Origin: Mycoavidus cysteinexigens
GTDB lineage: Bacteria > Pseudomonadota > Gammaproteobacteria > Burkholderiales > Burkholderiaceae
Assembly: GCF_003966915.1 (NCBI RefSeq)
Contig: NZ_AP018150.1
Span: 930,001-994,000 of the forward strand
DNA length: 64,000 nt
Direction of reading: 5' to 3'
The notes under the pieces were generated by a model. The model saw only the letters and a list, made by a program, of their open reading frames with translations, had not been told where the DNA came from and did not search any database. Position 1 is the stretch's first letter. Each line of letters begins with the position of its first letter. A program made the translations under genes and the position numbers. Shown in pieces: positions 30,143 to 40,143 of the stretch.

Positions 30143-32371
30143 TTAATTTGCTGCAACAGGTAATTGGATTGCACCTGCATCTTTGCAAATTAATTGCGAT
30201 ACTGTGATCATCTGTTTGCATTGAAGCGCAAGCAATTTTAATTCTTGCGTGGCTTCATTCGACTCGGTATTCGCTTGCTCGGCTGCGATAACCATTGCAT
30301 CCAATTTGCGTGTTAGCTCTTTTCTAATCTGCGCAAAATCGCTTTCTACCTGTGTGCCTGCTTCCGCTTGCATCAGGTTTTCGCGGATGGCGCTAAGGGC
30401 ACGGGTTAGCGCAGGTTCATCCGTAGCGCTGTCTGCCGCTAACATGGGTGTCGCCGCGGTCATTTGTGAAGCAAGGGTATGACTTTGGATCAATAAGTCA
30501 TTTAATTCGGCGACGAATTTTTGTTGCGCCTTGGGTTCTAACATCATGCGAGAAAATGCATTCCCTAAATTGGCAAAGGCGATCTGGGTGTTTTTACGTG
30601 CTAAACGGCAGTGGAAGTCATGGCTGATGGTGGGTGAAGCGCTAGCCGCTACGGTTTTTCCGGCAGCCGCGCAGATGGCGTCGAAATATTGCCGCATTGA
30701 AGTAATCATTTCTTTGACGAGCGGTTTCATCACACGATATTCCCAGTAGGGAAAAAGGTGGCTTACGCCAAGTGCAATCCCGCCGCCGATGGCTGTATCG
30801 AGTGCGCGTTCGCCAATTAGCCGCATGCCTTCGGGCGCAAGTAGGTGGTACAAAATCAAGACGTAAGAAGAGGTAAAAACTACGCTAGCAGTATAATTAA
30901 AAAGCAGCAGGCTATAGCTCATGACCATGCATGCGAACATCACAAGCAATAGTGTGATTGGAGATTTGACTAGCAAAATCAGAGCTACACTCGCCGCACA
31001 GCCAATCGTTGTGCCGATTAACCGTTGCATATTGCGTTGTTTGGTAAGCGAAAACCCCGGTTTCAAAATAATTACGATGGTTAGAGCAATCCAATAAGCA
31101 TTGGTTAGCGGTAATAGTGTGCCGATCCACAGCCCGAGCGCCACCGCAATACTTAGGCGTAGCGCATGTCTAAAGCTGGGGGAGGCGATTTTAAAATTTG
31201 AAAAAATTTGCCGGAGCGGAACATGCTGGCGCTGCAAAAAATGTTGTAAGGCTTTATCAAGTTGTAATTCAGTTGTGGGCTGAGGCGTATCGCTGCGCGT
31301 ATTGCGATGCATTTTATTGAGTGACCTGGAGACGCTCCAGACGCGCCGAAAAGCCGCCACGAGCATCGCATATGCCTCTGGCTCTTGCGCGGGGAAGGCT
31401 TTTTTGCGCTTAACTTCAATTTCAAACTCAAGGGCGCGTAGTTCCGTTTTGAGTGTGACAAGTTGCTGTGAAGCACTGTTTTGCAAGACGGCAAGTCCAA
31501 TATTTTCCAGGTCGCGGGCGCTTTTGCGCAAAAAATCGTGGAAAAAAATCAGCACATCTGACTCAGCAAACACCGTGCGCATTAAAGTGTAATCCATATG
31601 GGCGGCAACCACGGTTTCATGCAAATCAACAATATTGATGAAAAGATTAAACAGCACTGTGCGTCGTACATCGAGATGTCCGGCGCGCAGGACCGGCAAA
31701 TTGCGCAGCACAATGCCGCGCGCGACGTCATGTTTATCGATGGCGGTGATTTGTTTCAGCACGAGTTGCCGATGGCATTCGTCAAGGTCATTCTCTAATT
31801 TATAGAAATCTGCGCGGGCGCGTAAATATTCAGCGGTCGCAAACATGCTTTCGGCGATGGCTTGCTGCTCGATGCGCTCTGCTTGCCAGCGGCTCACTAA
31901 AGTACTCCAATAGGTGTACCAAAGCCCGCCAAGCAGCAACCAGGCGGCATTAATCAAAGCTTCTAAGACAGTGAAATGATTGCCGAGGGTGGCAATCATC
32001 ATAAAGAGCGTCGCAAAACTGATTTGTAGCCATTTATCTCCGTAAACGACTAACATGGATAGGGCAAAGCTTAACGGCGCAATCGTGACCCACAACGGGA
32101 ACGGAGCGCTGGTGGCGACGCCGGTAGCGAAGGCCGCTAAAAAACCAATTAACGAGCAGGCCAGCATATCGTTATGTTTATGCTTAAGCGGTCCGGGTTT
32201 ATCTACGGCGCACACGCCCAGCGCACCGGTTGCGATCGTAAAACCCAAGGCCCGATCGTGAAACAGCGCAAGCATTAACACCGCTGGCAACGAAACGCCG
32301 AATGCGATGCGTAGCCCTCCATAAAAATATTGGCTATATAAAAACTTTTTAATTTGTATTGAGTAGCGCAT
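30143..32371 (-). CDS. FUSC-family (YccS/AaeB-like) inner-membrane protein
   Basis: 742 residues in the duplicated FUSC layout. An N-terminal membrane block (about 15-160), a soluble helical domain (about 170-390), a second membrane block (about 395-520, starting FRHALRLSIAVALGLW) and a C-terminal cytosolic helical part follow in order. FUSC proteins include the aromatic carboxylate efflux pump AaeB and YccS; the substrate here is unknown. No membrane-fusion partner gene is adjacent, which favours a YccS-like role. Starts at ATG 32371, divergent from chaB. Confidence 0.82.
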   Translation of the reverse strand: MRYSIQIKKFLYSQYFYGGLRIAFGVSLPAVLMLALFHDRALGFTIATGALGVCAVDKPGPLKHKHNDMLACSLIGFLAAFATGVATSAPFPLWVTIAPLSFALSMLVVYGDKWLQISFATLFMMIATLGNHFTVLEALINAAWLLLGGLWYTYWSTLVSRWQAERIEQQAIAESMFATAEYLRARADFYKLENDLDECHRQLVLKQITAIDKHDVARGIVLRNLPVLRAGHLDVRRTVLFNLFINIVDLHETVVAAHMDYTLMRTVFAESDVLIFFHDFLRKSARDLENIGLAVLQNSASQQLVTLKTELRALEFEIEVKRKKAFPAQEPEAYAMLVAAFRRVWSVSRSLNKMHRNTRSDTPQPTTELQLDKALQHFLQRQHVPLRQIFSNFKIASPSFRHALRLSIAVALGLWIGTLLPLTNAYWIALTIVIILKPGFSLTKQRNMQRLIGTTIGCAASVALILLVKSPITLLLVMFACMVMSYSLLLFNYTASVVFTSSYVLILYHLLAPEGMRLIGERALDTAIGGGIALGVSHLFPYWEYRVMKPLVKEMITSMRQYFDAICAAAGKTVAASASPTISHDFHCRLARKNTQIAFANLGNAFSRMMLEPKAQQKFVAELNDLLIQSHTLASQMTAATPMLAADSATDEPALTRALSAIRENLMQAEAGTQVESDFAQIRKELTRKLDAMVIAAEQANTESNEATQELKLLALQCKQMITVSQLICKDAGAIQLPVAAN

Positions 32372-32476
32372 GGGAGATAAAAAAGCAGACCCGCTTCCAT
32401 CAGGCGGTGGGTAAGAGTCTAGCGTATTTTTGCGAAAGTGGTATTCTGTGATTCAGCTTATTGTTTGGAGAGCGCC

Positions 32477-32722
32477 ATGCCTTATACAGACATCAAGGAT
32501 TTACCTGAGAAAGTACGAGCACATCTTCCGCAGCACGCGCAGGAAATTTATAAAGCAGCATTCAATCATGCGTGGGACGAATACCGTGATAAACAAGCAC
32601 GCAGAGATGACGCCTCGCAAGAGGAAACTGCGCACAAGGTAGCGTGGGCGGCGGTTAAACATGTATATCAAAAAGAAAGCCACAGCGGTAACTGGGTGCT
32701 GAAGAAAAAATCGGATGTTTAA
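32477..32722 (+). CDS. chaB: ChaB family protein
   Basis: 81 residues from the ATG at 32477, which follows a GGAG-like site; an earlier in-frame start at 32438 adds residues with no family match. It contains LPEKVRAHLPQHAQEIYKAAFNHAW and ETAHKVAWAAVK, diagnostic for ChaB. The role is uncertain (cation transport regulation was proposed in E. coli). It overlaps the start of recC by eight bases, so the two are probably translated together. Confidence 0.85.
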   Translation: MPYTDIKDLPEKVRAHLPQHAQEIYKAAFNHAWDEYRDKQARRDDASQEETAHKVAWAAVKHVYQKESHSGNWVLKKKSDV

Positions 32723-35700
32723 GCTGTTTTATTCAAATCGCTATGAAGCGCTAGCGGATGCTTTGCTGGATGATCTGGCCGCGGATCAACCGGATCCTTG
32801 GTCTACCCCCTCGATTATTGTGCCAAGCGTGGCCCTACGTCGCCGGCTTGAATTGGATATTGCAACCCGCTTTGGCGTATGCATGAATATTGATTTTGCG
32901 TACTTGGCGCAGTGGCTATGGACTCAGCTTGGCCGCATATATGAGGTTCCCAAGCATTCCCCTTTTGCGTCAGAACAGTTGGTATGGCATTGTTACCGTT
33001 GGTTGGACGCGCGTACCTGGCCGGCTCAGCATAACGCGCGACTCAGCGCCTATTTGCAGGCGGCTGACGCTACCATGCGGTATGAATTGGCCCAGCGGGT
33101 TGCGTTACTCTTTGAGCAATATTTAACCTATCGCCCGGACTGGCTTAATGCTTGGTATGCTGGGCATTCACCTAGCGCGCTGCACATTACGGCGCCAAGC
33201 CCAATGTTAAACGATATCGGCACCCATGCAGCCTGGCGCAGTGATGAGGCTTGGCAAGCCCAATTATGGCGCTTGCTGTTTGCTGAGCTTGCGGCGCCAG
33301 GCGAGACTGCGCCTGCTGCCTATCGCTTTTTAACTGAAGCAGCTACGTTAAAATCAGAGACGGTGGCGCGCGCAGCTTGGCCTAAATGCGTGCGGGTCTT
33401 TGCTTTACCTGCAATACCGCCATTGCATTTAGCGCTATTGCGTGAACTTGCGCGCTGGATCGAGGTGCGCGTATATCTGATGAACCCTTGCCGTGAATAC
33501 TGGCATGACATTGTTGATGCGGCCCGAGTGAGCGCCTTGGCGTTAGACAATAAGGTTGATTATCATGAAACTGGCAATCTGTTGTTAGCTGAATGGGGCA
33601 AGCAAACCCAAGCGCAGTTGCATTTACTGCAAGAGTTGAGTGACAGCGCGCTCAGTACCGAGACCGCGCTGTATATTGAGAATGAGGCGCCGACGTGGCT
33701 AGCGGCACTGCAAAATGCCATCCTCAATTTGCAGCGCTGGCCGGTGCCGCCAGCAACAGGCAAAGATGCTGAGACCGGAGTCGAAGTGCATGTGTGCCAT
33801 AGCCTCATGCGTCAACTTGAGGTGTTGCATGATCGGCTGCTGGCGTTATTTGATGCAAATCCGGCTTGGACCCCAGCCGATGTATTAGTGGTTTTACCTA
33901 ACTTGGCGGCAGCCGCTCCATTGATTGATGCAGTGTTTGGCGCGACCGATAGCAAGCGCCATATTCCTTATAGCATCACCGGATTGCCGCGCTTGCAGAC
34001 CAATCCGATTGCGCGTGTTTTATATGAAATGCTTGAGTTACCTGCCCGTAGCATTGGCGTGGTGGCTTTAATCGAATGGCTACGCACCGACGCATTAGCT
34101 GCGCGTTACGCAATTCGCGCTGAGGATCAGACTCAAATGGACGCCGCCGCTGCCTCTACGCAGCGCCAAAAGGGGGGAGGTGACGCCGTTTTTGAAACAA
34201 TCCGGCTCTGGCTTGCCAGCGCGCTAGCGCGGCGTGGTCTTGCGTCAGCGCATGAGGTTTTGACGGCGCCCGAAAACTTGAGTGCGCCGGAGCGTCATAC
34301 TTTTGCGGACGCACTAATGCGTCTTTATCTTGGCTATGCATTGCCGGCCGGGGCGCTGCCGCTAGCAGAGTATCTACCCATGTTATCTCTAAGCGGTGCT
34401 CAAGCTAGTCTGTTAGGTTCTTTGTCCCGCTTTATCGATGATTTGGCTGAATTTGCGGATGAATGTGAGCGGGCGCACTCAGCACCCGCCTGGCGCGCAA
34501 TTTTGCTGAATGCGCTTGAACGCTTTTTTGCAACCGATGCTGAATCAGCGCAGCCAATCGCTGAACTACGCGAGATGATTATCGAGCTCACGGACGTCAT
34601 CGCAGCCGGCGATGCAACCCAGCAAGCGATACCGGCAGCCGTACTACGTATGGCATTTGGGCGTGTCCTGAATGAACCCGCGCGGGGAGGGGTGCCAACC
34701 GGCGGTGTGACATTTTCTGCGCTGACGAGCTTGCGGGGTTTGCCCTACCGTGTGGTATGCGTCTTAGAGGTTGGGGATGGCGTATTACCCGGTAAGGCGC
34801 GCACTGACGAATTTGACTTAATGGCGGCTTTTAGCCAGATAGGAGACCGCCAAAGGCGCGATGATGAGCGCGCGGTGTTTCTTGACCTAGTGCTTGCTGC
34901 GCGTAATTATCTATTGCTTGCCTATACTGGCCGCAGTATTCGTGACAACACGCCACTGCCCAGCGCTGCTGTGGTCAGTGAATTATTGGATTATTTAAGC
35001 CAGGCGTTGGCTGGGCCGAATGCTACCCAAACCGAAATGGCGGCGGCGCGCGCGCGGTTGGTGATTGAGCATCCGTTGCAAGCCTTCGCGGCTGAATATT
35101 TAAGTCATGAGGGTCCGCTGTTTACGTATGACCCAGAGCGCGCTGAGATTGCCAGCGCGCTGCGTTCGAATCCGTCTTCGGTTGAAGATAACGCGGCGCC
35201 GTTTTTTAGTGTGCCGTTGCCGCTAGAGGAAAGCCGGGAAATTTTCTTGGATGATTTTGAGCGGTTTTGGCAACATCCTGGGCGGGCGTTATTGCGCGAT
35301 AGGTTAGGTATTGAGCTGGCCCGCGCGCAGCGTGAGCTATCCGACTTTGCGCCGTTTGCACTTGAATATGCTGGGCGGGATGCGCTGGCGAAACGTTTGT
35401 TGCCAGGATTGTTGGCGGGGGATGCGCAAGCTGAAGACGGCCAGGCGAATCAAACTCTGGGCGTACCGAAGAGTTTATTTGAACGCGCCAGCCGTATTGC
35501 GCTTGCCAGTCCTGAGCTGCCGGATGGGGCGACTGGCGTATTTGAGGGGACGCGCGAATTGAAGGCCCTAGCAGCACTTGCTGCGCGCATTCGGATGGCC
35601 CGCGCGGCGGGCGTGGCAAGTTATCCATTCACATTTGAATTGGAGCCAAAATGGCCGGACGCGCCACCTATATTCAGCGAGCTCACGGCGCTGGCGGCTC

Positions 35701-36209
35701 TCGGCGCGCGGATTCAGTTTGCCGGTGTATTAGAGAACGTCAGTCAGGAAGGATTACTGCTGTACCGTCATGGGCGACCCAACGCGCGCGACTACCTGAG
35801 CGCATGGCTGCGTCATTTGGTTTTATGCGAGTTGGCGCCAGAGGGCGTTAAGCTGCGTACAGTATGGCTAGGCGACGCCACTAACTTTACTTTAATTCGG
35901 GTCCAAGATGCGCGCCGGTATCTAAACGAATTAATCGCGCTGTATCGCGCGGGTCGTTGTGCACCCCTGCATTTTTTCCCTAAAAGCGCCTGGGCTTTGA
36001 TGAATGAGGGAGAGGAAGCTGCGCGTAGAACATGGGTCGGCAATCAACCAACCGCATCGCACAGCCTGGCTGAGATGGAGGATGCATGGTTTCAACTTAT
36101 GCTGCGCGGCGAACCGCTTGAACAGATGTTAGATGCGCGTTTTAGAGCGCTGGCACAAACCGTGTTCGCGCCATTGCTCGAGCATCTTGAGCTGACGCGC
36201 AGCCCATAA
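32715..36209 (+). CDS. recC: RecBCD enzyme subunit RecC
   Basis: 1164 residues, the usual size. It begins MFKLFYSNRYEALADALLDDL with the early PSVALRRRLELDIATRFGVCMNIDF segment typical of RecC. The protein is a helicase-like scaffold without working ATPase motifs that recognises Chi and couples RecB to RecD in double-strand break repair. First of a recC-recB-recD run on one strand, overlapping chaB by eight bases. The 118-bp gap to recB is longer than the overlap that joins recB to recD. Confidence 0.95.
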   Translation: MFKLFYSNRYEALADALLDDLAADQPDPWSTPSIIVPSVALRRRLELDIATRFGVCMNIDFAYLAQWLWTQLGRIYEVPKHSPFASEQLVWHCYRWLDARTWPAQHNARLSAYLQAADATMRYELAQRVALLFEQYLTYRPDWLNAWYAGHSPSALHITAPSPMLNDIGTHAAWRSDEAWQAQLWRLLFAELAAPGETAPAAYRFLTEAATLKSETVARAAWPKCVRVFALPAIPPLHLALLRELARWIEVRVYLMNPCREYWHDIVDAARVSALALDNKVDYHETGNLLLAEWGKQTQAQLHLLQELSDSALSTETALYIENEAPTWLAALQNAILNLQRWPVPPATGKDAETGVEVHVCHSLMRQLEVLHDRLLALFDANPAWTPADVLVVLPNLAAAAPLIDAVFGATDSKRHIPYSITGLPRLQTNPIARVLYEMLELPARSIGVVALIEWLRTDALAARYAIRAEDQTQMDAAAASTQRQKGGGDAVFETIRLWLASALARRGLASAHEVLTAPENLSAPERHTFADALMRLYLGYALPAGALPLAEYLPMLSLSGAQASLLGSLSRFIDDLAEFADECERAHSAPAWRAILLNALERFFATDAESAQPIAELREMIIELTDVIAAGDATQQAIPAAVLRMAFGRVLNEPARGGVPTGGVTFSALTSLRGLPYRVVCVLEVGDGVLPGKARTDEFDLMAAFSQIGDRQRRDDERAVFLDLVLAARNYLLLAYTGRSIRDNTPLPSAAVVSELLDYLSQALAGPNATQTEMAAARARLVIEHPLQAFAAEYLSHEGPLFTYDPERAEIASALRSNPSSVEDNAAPFFSVPLPLEESREIFLDDFERFWQHPGRALLRDRLGIELARAQRELSDFAPFALEYAGRDALAKRLLPGLLAGDAQAEDGQANQTLGVPKSLFERASRIALASPELPDGATGVFEGTRELKALAALAARIRMARAAGVASYPFTFELEPKWPDAPPIFSELTALAALGARIQFAGVLENVSQEGLLLYRHGRPNARDYLSAWLRHLVLCELAPEGVKLRTVWLGDATNFTLIRVQDARRYLNELIALYRAGRCAPLHFFPKSAWALMNEGEEAARRTWVGNQPTASHSLAEMEDAWFQLMLRGEPLEQMLDARFRALAQTVFAPLLEHLELTRSP

Positions 36210-36327
36210 TAAATAACCCTTCGAATTTTCTTAAGTAGATAGCATCGAGCGCGGATTTTTTTGAGGAAATGCGCGGATATTTTAAAATCGTTTTGGAACG
36301 GACATATGTACGAGAGACGGCAGGGCA

Positions 36328-39300
36328 GTGGACAGCAATGCGTTTGAGAGCAGGCAGGTTGGAGCCAATACGGTGAGCAGTATAGAAAAGCTCGAGCAGA
36401 GCGCGGATAGCGAATTCGCTCCGTTTCAATGTCCGCTTGAGGGCGTGAGTCTGATTGAAGCTTCGGCTGGCACCGGTAAAACTTGGAATATCTGTGCCTT
36501 ATATGTGCGCCTATTAGTTGAGAAAGCGCTTAAGGTTGAACAAATTCTTGTCGTTACGTTTACTAAAGCAGCGACGGCAGAATTGCATGAGCGGATTCGC
36601 GCTCGTTTGGCGGAGCTGGTCCATGCATTGGCCAGCGCAGAGGCGGTTGATGATCCTTTTATCGTTGGCCTCCTGGCTTTGCTAGAACAGCTTAAGGTAA
36701 CGCGCGCCCAAGCAAAACTGCGGCTTGAATCGGCGTTGCATGGTTTTGACCAAGCGGCAATTTATACCGTCCATGCATTTTGTCAGCGGGCGCTTCAAGA
36801 AGCGCCGTTTGCCGCTGGCATGCCATTTGAATGCGAGCTACAAACGGATGATGCCGCAACGCGTTTAGAACTCGCCATTGAATTTTGGCGAACCCAAGTT
36901 GAGCCTACTGCTGCCGCTCATCCGTATTTTGCTGCCTGGCTGGTTGAGCATGGAGCCGCGCCCGCAACGCTGTCTCAAGAATTTGCGCGTTACGCCCAAA
37001 AACCGCTCGCGCGGCTTATCTTTGGCGCAAATCAGCTTGACCCAATAGATCAAGCGCATCCGCCGCCGCTCGCGGCTTTATTTGAAGCTGCGCGCAGCGT
37101 ATGGCAAATGCACCAAAGTGAGATTGCGCACCAGTTGGCTGAGGCGTTACCAGCACTGAATGCAAATACCTACAAACCGGCTACGATCGCTGTGGCTTTA
37201 GACGCCTGGGAGCACTATTTCGCGGTGGGCAATCCATTGATTGCGCTAGGCGAAAAAGCTGAGCTCCTCACCACTGCCATACTCGAAAAGCGCACTAAAA
37301 AAGGCTGCGAGGTGCCGCACCATGCATTTTTTGAGTTAGCGAATGAACTCGTTAACGCATTAAGCGCCGTTGATGCGATTAACCGTGCGCATTGGTTATC
37401 CTTGTTGGCGACCTGGTTAAACTGGGCCAAAGGTGCTTTACGCGAGAAAAAACGCGCGCAACGTCAGATGTCCTTTAATGATTTGTTGATGCATTTACAT
37501 ACTGCGCTCAAGCAACATCAAGCACTTGCAGGTGCGCTTAGGCAACGTTATGCAGCGGCGCTAATCGATGAATTTCAAGATACCGATCCCTTGCAATTCG
37601 ATATTCTAAGTCGGATTTTTGCGCCACACGGTCCCCTTTTTCTGGTTGGCGATCCTAAGCAAGCGATTTATAGTTTTCGGGCGGCTGATCTGCACACCTA
37701 TCTAATGGCGCGTAAACAAGCGTATGCACGTTATACATTGACTGTAAATCAACGTTCAAGTGCCTCTTTAATTGCCGCGGGCAATCGGCTTTTTAGTGCG
37801 AATGCGGCGGCTTTTGTATTGCCTGGGCTTGAGTACCGGCAGGTACATGCATCCCCGCGTGCGCGCGCGCCTTTGATTGAACCCTCAGGGTCAAGGCCAG
37901 TTTCCGCTGCAGCGTATCAGCAAGAGACTGAGGCAAAGGCAGCAGATTGCCGGGTTTGGTTACTGCCGCAGGGTGACGCGGTATTGACTAAACCGCAAGC
38001 GCTGCGGGCGGCGGCCCAGGCATGCGCGGCTGAGATTGCGCGTCTGCTGGCGATTGGCACGGCAGCGCCAAGCTCAGAAGCGGCGGCCCAGATCGGCGCG
38101 ATTCCGTTGAGCGCGGGCCAAATCGCCGTATTAGTACAAACCCACCGGCAAGGAAGTTTAATGAAGCAGGTGCTGGCCGAGTGGGGCATCGGCAGCGTTG
38201 AGCTCGCGCAAATATCCGTGTTTGAGACTCAGGACGCGGCTCATTTTGAGCATATACTGCTGGCGATTGATGCACCGGGTGATTTACGTCGTTTGCGCGC
38301 GGCGCTGGCCACCGATTGGATTGGCATCGAGGCGCGCGTGCTGCATGCAATGGATGCGAATGAGCAGGCGTTGCTGGCGCCTAGCTTGGGTTTAGAGCCA
38401 GCGCAAAGTGAGGGCTGGGCGGACTGGATTGAGCGCTTTGTGGATTACCGCAGGTTATGGCATGAACGGGGTTTTGCCTTTATGTGGCGTACGCTATTGC
38501 GTAATTTGCGGATTGCTCAACGACTTGCGGTGCAATCCGACGGCGAGCGGCGTTTAACGGATTTAGGCCACTTGGCGGAACTGGCGCAAGCTTATGCTGC
38601 TAAACAACCGGGCATTGAGCCGGTGCTGCGCTGGCTTGCCATTCAGCGCGCCGAGTGGGGCGGCGGCGATGAAGCCCAGCTTCGGCTCGAATCCGATCGA
38701 GATCTGGTGCAAATTGTGACGGTGCATAAGGCGAAAGGGTTGGAATATGCAGTTGTGTTTTGTCCATTTTTGCATGATGGCGCAACCCGTACAGCACCTT
38801 CCGGCGCATTGCCTGGCGTGTGTGAGTACCATGACGAGCAGGGGCATGCGGTTATCCATTATGGCGCCGAGCAAGCTGACGCAGAGCGAGCCAAGGAAGC
38901 TGCGCGCTATGAGCAAGCGGCTGAACGCGTACGCTTAATCTATGTCGCGTTGACACGCGCAATTTATCGCTGCTATTTAGTGGCGGGATCGTATTTAAGT
39001 GGGCCGCAACGGTCGACTAAGCAAGCCCGGCAAAGTATGCTGAACTGGCTGGTGGCGGGAGCGGGTTACGATTTTTCAAGCTGGTTGGCCAAAACACCCA
39101 CGGATGAAGAGATCTTCGCTGGCTGGCAGGCGCTGGCTAAGCCGCCTCCTGAACTCGCCCCTATCGTACTGGAGGCGATACATCCGCAAGCACTTATGCA
39201 GCGGGAGTTAATTACGATAGAACCCTTGCCTAGGCCAACTCAGCCTTTGCAAGCGCCCTTGCTGCTAAAGCAGCAGGCGCTTTTACGCGCACGCGTTGGG

Positions 39301-40143
39301 CAACGATCCTTGTTTGCAAGCTGGCGCTTCGCAAGTTTTAGCTCGCTTTTTAGCCACACCGGTTTTGCGGCGCCGATAGAATCCTCAGATACTAGTCTAG
39401 CTTATCGGGCTGACGACATTCTGCATTTTCCGCGCGGCATCGTCGCAGGCGAGTACCTGCATCGGTTATTTGAACTGACGGATTTCACTCAACCAGCGAG
39501 TTGGCCTGCCGCGGTTGAACGCGTGTTGCAGGAGCGTCCGCTGCCGGCAGGAGGTGAACCCCCTGTATTGCGCAGTATGTTGACAGGTTTATTAAACAAT
39601 TTGGCGAACACGGAACTGACGCCTGGTTTGAAGCTTATTATGGTAAATTCAAAGCGGGTTTTTCGTGAATTAGAATTTACCTTTAGCGCTGACGCCCTTG
39701 ATTTATCCGCGGTGCGCGAACTCCTCAAAAAGCATGGTTATCTGGACGTTACATTTGAAGTAAAAGCGCTCACCGGCTATATAAAGGGCGCGATCGATTT
39801 TGTCTTTGAGCATGCAGGCCAGTTTTGGATCGTAGACTGGAAATCAAACTATTTAGGCGCTACCCCGGCACACTATAATCAGGCCTCATTGCATGCTGCG
39901 ATGAGCGTCCATGGCTATCATTTGCAGGCGCTTCTCTATTCGCTTGCGGTGCATCGTTACTTACGCATTAAACAGCCTGCTTATGACTATGCAACGCATT
40001 ATGGCGGGTATGCATATTTATTTGTACGAGGGGTGCGTCCAGACTGGCAAACAGAAGGGCAGGCGGCAGGTGTGCACCATCATAAACCGCCATTAGAAGT
40101 GATTGATGCACTTGATCGTTTGATGCATGGAGAGCGCGCATGA
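36328..40143 (+). CDS. recB: RecBCD enzyme subunit RecB (helicase-nuclease)
   Basis: About 1271 residues. The superfamily 1 Walker A motif ASAGTGKTW is at 45-53, TFTKAATAEL follows, the Walker B segment is LIDEFQDTDP, and motif VI is YVALTRA. The C-terminal nuclease shows IVDWKSN near residue 1168. It is the 3'-5' helicase and the only nuclease of RecBCD. The start is uncertain: GTG 36328 gives the longest form, while GTG 36373 would give a more typical N-terminus. It overlaps recD by four bases (ATGA). Confidence 0.95.
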   Translation: MDSNAFESRQVGANTVSSIEKLEQSADSEFAPFQCPLEGVSLIEASAGTGKTWNICALYVRLLVEKALKVEQILVVTFTKAATAELHERIRARLAELVHALASAEAVDDPFIVGLLALLEQLKVTRAQAKLRLESALHGFDQAAIYTVHAFCQRALQEAPFAAGMPFECELQTDDAATRLELAIEFWRTQVEPTAAAHPYFAAWLVEHGAAPATLSQEFARYAQKPLARLIFGANQLDPIDQAHPPPLAALFEAARSVWQMHQSEIAHQLAEALPALNANTYKPATIAVALDAWEHYFAVGNPLIALGEKAELLTTAILEKRTKKGCEVPHHAFFELANELVNALSAVDAINRAHWLSLLATWLNWAKGALREKKRAQRQMSFNDLLMHLHTALKQHQALAGALRQRYAAALIDEFQDTDPLQFDILSRIFAPHGPLFLVGDPKQAIYSFRAADLHTYLMARKQAYARYTLTVNQRSSASLIAAGNRLFSANAAAFVLPGLEYRQVHASPRARAPLIEPSGSRPVSAAAYQQETEAKAADCRVWLLPQGDAVLTKPQALRAAAQACAAEIARLLAIGTAAPSSEAAAQIGAIPLSAGQIAVLVQTHRQGSLMKQVLAEWGIGSVELAQISVFETQDAAHFEHILLAIDAPGDLRRLRAALATDWIGIEARVLHAMDANEQALLAPSLGLEPAQSEGWADWIERFVDYRRLWHERGFAFMWRTLLRNLRIAQRLAVQSDGERRLTDLGHLAELAQAYAAKQPGIEPVLRWLAIQRAEWGGGDEAQLRLESDRDLVQIVTVHKAKGLEYAVVFCPFLHDGATRTAPSGALPGVCEYHDEQGHAVIHYGAEQADAERAKEAARYEQAAERVRLIYVALTRAIYRCYLVAGSYLSGPQRSTKQARQSMLNWLVAGAGYDFSSWLAKTPTDEEIFAGWQALAKPPPELAPIVLEAIHPQALMQRELITIEPLPRPTQPLQAPLLLKQQALLRARVGQRSLFASWRFASFSSLFSHTGFAAPIESSDTSLAYRADDILHFPRGIVAGEYLHRLFELTDFTQPASWPAAVERVLQERPLPAGGEPPVLRSMLTGLLNNLANTELTPGLKLIMVNSKRVFRELEFTFSADALDLSAVRELLKKHGYLDVTFEVKALTGYIKGAIDFVFEHAGQFWIVDWKSNYLGATPAHYNQASLHAAMSVHGYHLQALLYSLAVHRYLRIKQPAYDYATHYGGYAYLFVRGVRPDWQTEGQAAGVHHHKPPLEVIDALDRLMHGERA

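Noticed and set aside
35206-35628. 140-codon reverse ORF inside recC
   Set aside because: Shadow of the recC frame, Pro/Arg-rich, with no independent support.
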